Below are positions 5,345 through 6,264 of a stretch of DNA of 6,264 nt, piece after piece. The notes beneath the pieces are model-generated. The model did not search any database, had not been told where the DNA came from, and was given only the letters and a program-made list of their open reading frames with translations. Location of the stretch: NCBI GenBank assembly GCA_021161685.1, contig JAGHAD010000056.1, forward strand, positions 1 to 6,264. Reading direction: 5' to 3'. Positions within the stretch are counted from its first letter, which is position 1, and each line of letters begins with the position of its first letter. This DNA is from Thermoplasmata archaeon (lineage in GTDB: Archaea; Thermoplasmatota; E2; DHVEG-1; B18-G2). The position numbers were made by a program, and so were the translations under genes.

Positions 5345-6058
5345 ATCTTCTTTCCTATACCATGGTGGAAGGGTTTCATATTCCAATGGATCTGCATACC
5401 CAGCTTCCTTAAAACCTTTCAATCTCAACAAGCAGGAATCGCACCTACCGCAAGCCTTCTCTTTTCCCTCGTAGCATGACCATGTTAGATGAAGAGGAGA
5501 TCTCAATTCAATTCCTTTCCTTATGATCTGTCCCTTAGTCATTGATATAAGAGGCGCCTCTATCTTGATTTTCCTTCCCTCTATCCCGCTTTTTGTTCCA
5601 GTATCGGCAACCCTTTGAAATGCTTCTATGAAATCTGGTCTGCAATCGGGATATCCAGAGTAGTCAACGGCGTTTGCTCCTATTAATATAGAACTTGCTC
5701 CAATCAGATCGGCATATGCTAGGGCATATGATAAAAAAATCACGTTTCTTGCGGGTACATAGGTGGAAGGTATATCTCTACTTATCTCTTCCAATTCTCT
5801 CTTTGGTATCTCTTTGTTCCTGCTAACTAAGGAAGAAGATGAGAATAGAGAAGCGTCCAATTCTATAATCCTGTGCTCCCTCAGATGCAACCATTTCGAT
5901 ATCTTCTTTGCGCTCTCTATCTCTCTAGAATGCTTCTGCCCATAAAAAAAGCTCAGAGAAAAAACCTCTCTGTATTCCTTTTTGGCAATCGATGCGGTAA
6001 CACATGAATCTATTCCACCTGACAAGAGAACTATTGCTCTATCTTCTTTTTCACCCAT
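5321..6058 (-). CDS. queC: 7-cyano-7-deazaguanine (preQ0) synthase QueC
   Basis: ATP-dependent enzyme converting 7-carboxy-7-deazaguanine to preQ0 with ammonia. In archaea preQ0 is inserted into tRNA by archaeosine TGT and turned into archaeosine. The 245-aa protein starts with the ATP pyrophosphatase P-loop SGGIDS (13-18), followed by FFYGQKHSREI (37-47), STYVPARN (98-105), YPDCRPDFIEAF (136-147) and the zinc site C195, C203, C206, C209 (WSCYEGKEKACGRCDSC). No glutamine amidotransferase domain is attached, so it is plain QueC and not the archaeal GAT-QueC fusion. The start is the ATG at 6058, inside the end of the upstream queD-like gene (28-bp overlap). AAGGAG touches this ATG with almost no spacer, so reinitiation after queD translation is plausible. 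The C-terminal tail after the zinc site (LPPWYRKEDLMGLPVF) runs into the signal peptidase gene on the other strand. Confidence 0.96.
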   Translation of the reverse strand: MGEKEDRAIVLLSGGIDSCVTASIAKKEYREVFSLSFFYGQKHSREIESAKKISKWLHLREHRIIELDASLFSSSSLVSRNKEIPKRELEEISRDIPSTYVPARNVIFLSYALAYADLIGASSILIGANAVDYSGYPDCRPDFIEAFQRVADTGTKSGIEGRKIKIEAPLISMTKGQIIRKGIELRSPLHLTWSCYEGKEKACGRCDSCLLRLKGFKEAGYADPLEYETLPPWYRKEDLMGLPVF

Positions 6059-6264
6059 GCTCCTTGCCCCTGCCCTTCATCCAATCCTATCTCAATCTCG
6101 GTAATGTTCTTCTCCTTAATTTTACATGCTAACCTATCAGCAATATAATGCGCAAGGCTCTCAGCTGATGTTGAGCTCACCGGTAAGAAGGCGCAATCTT
6201 CCTTTGGAAAAAGATACCTTTTTCCGTTGTTAATCAGTTCGACGTAGTCATCTAATTTTTTAAC
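6031..6264 (-). CDS. queD: QueD / 6-pyruvoyltetrahydropterin synthase family protein, C-terminal part
   Basis: The frame is open from the right edge (first codon at 6264-6262) to a TAG at 6033-6031, giving the last 77 residues of a protein whose start lies outside the window. FLPVSSTSAESLAHYIADRL (visible 26-45) corresponds to the family's conserved segment around 'PTSENLA', and IEIGLDEGQGQGAW (57-70) is the C-terminal strand with the conserved Glu and a GQGA ending common in archaeal members. QueD makes 6-carboxytetrahydropterin from dihydroneopterin triphosphate, two steps before QueC in preQ0 synthesis. Being upstream of queC on the same strand with a 28-bp overlap supports that role. The zinc-binding His residues are in the missing N-terminal part, so a pterin-specific PTPS cannot be ruled out. 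queE is not visible in the window. Confidence 0.85.
   Translation of the reverse strand, partial: VKKLDDYVELINNGKRYLFPKEDCAFLPVSSTSAESLAHYIADRLACKIKEKNITEIEIGLDEGQGQGAWVKKKIEQ

Noticed and set aside
5711..5730. GGCATATG occurs twice 12 bp apart, which could look like a direct repeat or operator.
   Set aside because: It lies within queC and encodes the Tyr-Ala repeats of the conserved segment YALAYADLIGA, so protein sequence explains it.
1..6264. CRISPR array, insertion sequence, integrase, attachment site or defence system.
   Set aside because: No spaced direct repeats, terminal inverted repeats or transposase motifs were seen; every long stretch is covered by a recognised family.

Overview
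The window looks like a compact piece of a (probably thermophilic) archaeal chromosome. The archaeal signs are a NOB1-type rRNA endonuclease with PIN domain and zinc ribbon, a UPF0147 protein, a DUF131 membrane protein, a 6-phospho-3-hexuloisomerase, an archaeal/ER-type signal peptidase with a Ser-His-Asp arrangement, and Shine-Dalgarno sites close to GGAGGTGAT. AGA/AGG arginine codons and Lys/Glu/Ile-rich proteins fit a moderately AT-rich thermophile. A euryarchaeote, perhaps near Thermoplasmatota (FolD present, style of the signal peptidase), is my best guess, but this rests on remembered family features and not on a tree.

Layout: positions 1-5344 carry seven plus-strand genes and one gene cut by the left edge. 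(1) folD (cut at its 5' end) overlaps a three-helix DUF131 protein by 8 bp. (2) After an 87-bp gap holding the best promoter candidate in the window come UPF0147, an endonuclease IV-like TIM-barrel protein and hxlB (6-phospho-3-hexuloisomerase), spaced 1 bp apart and then overlapping by 4 bp. (3) After a 36-bp gap come hisS, nob1 and a signal peptidase I gene, overlapping by 4 bp and 1 bp. Facing them on the minus strand are queC and the 3' end of a queD/PTPS-family gene that runs off the right edge. These two overlap by 28 bp, and queC overlaps the end of the signal peptidase gene tail to tail by 24 bp.

Functions: the set is mostly housekeeping. It covers one-carbon folate chemistry (FolD), pentose/hexulose phosphate conversion (HxlB), histidyl-tRNA charging (HisS), 16S rRNA 3'-end maturation (Nob1), signal peptide removal (signal peptidase) and preQ0 synthesis (QueD and QueC), which in archaea feeds archaeosine in tRNA. 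The uncharacterised parts are DUF131, UPF0147 and the TIM-barrel protein.

I saw no CRISPR, mobile element, rRNA or tRNA gene, and no gene-free stretch longer than 87 bp. I do not see a clearly new system. The best leads are substitutions in the folate and cofactor sites of FolD, one changed metal ligand in the endonuclease IV-like protein, a possible internal repeat in DUF131, and the very tight overlaps.
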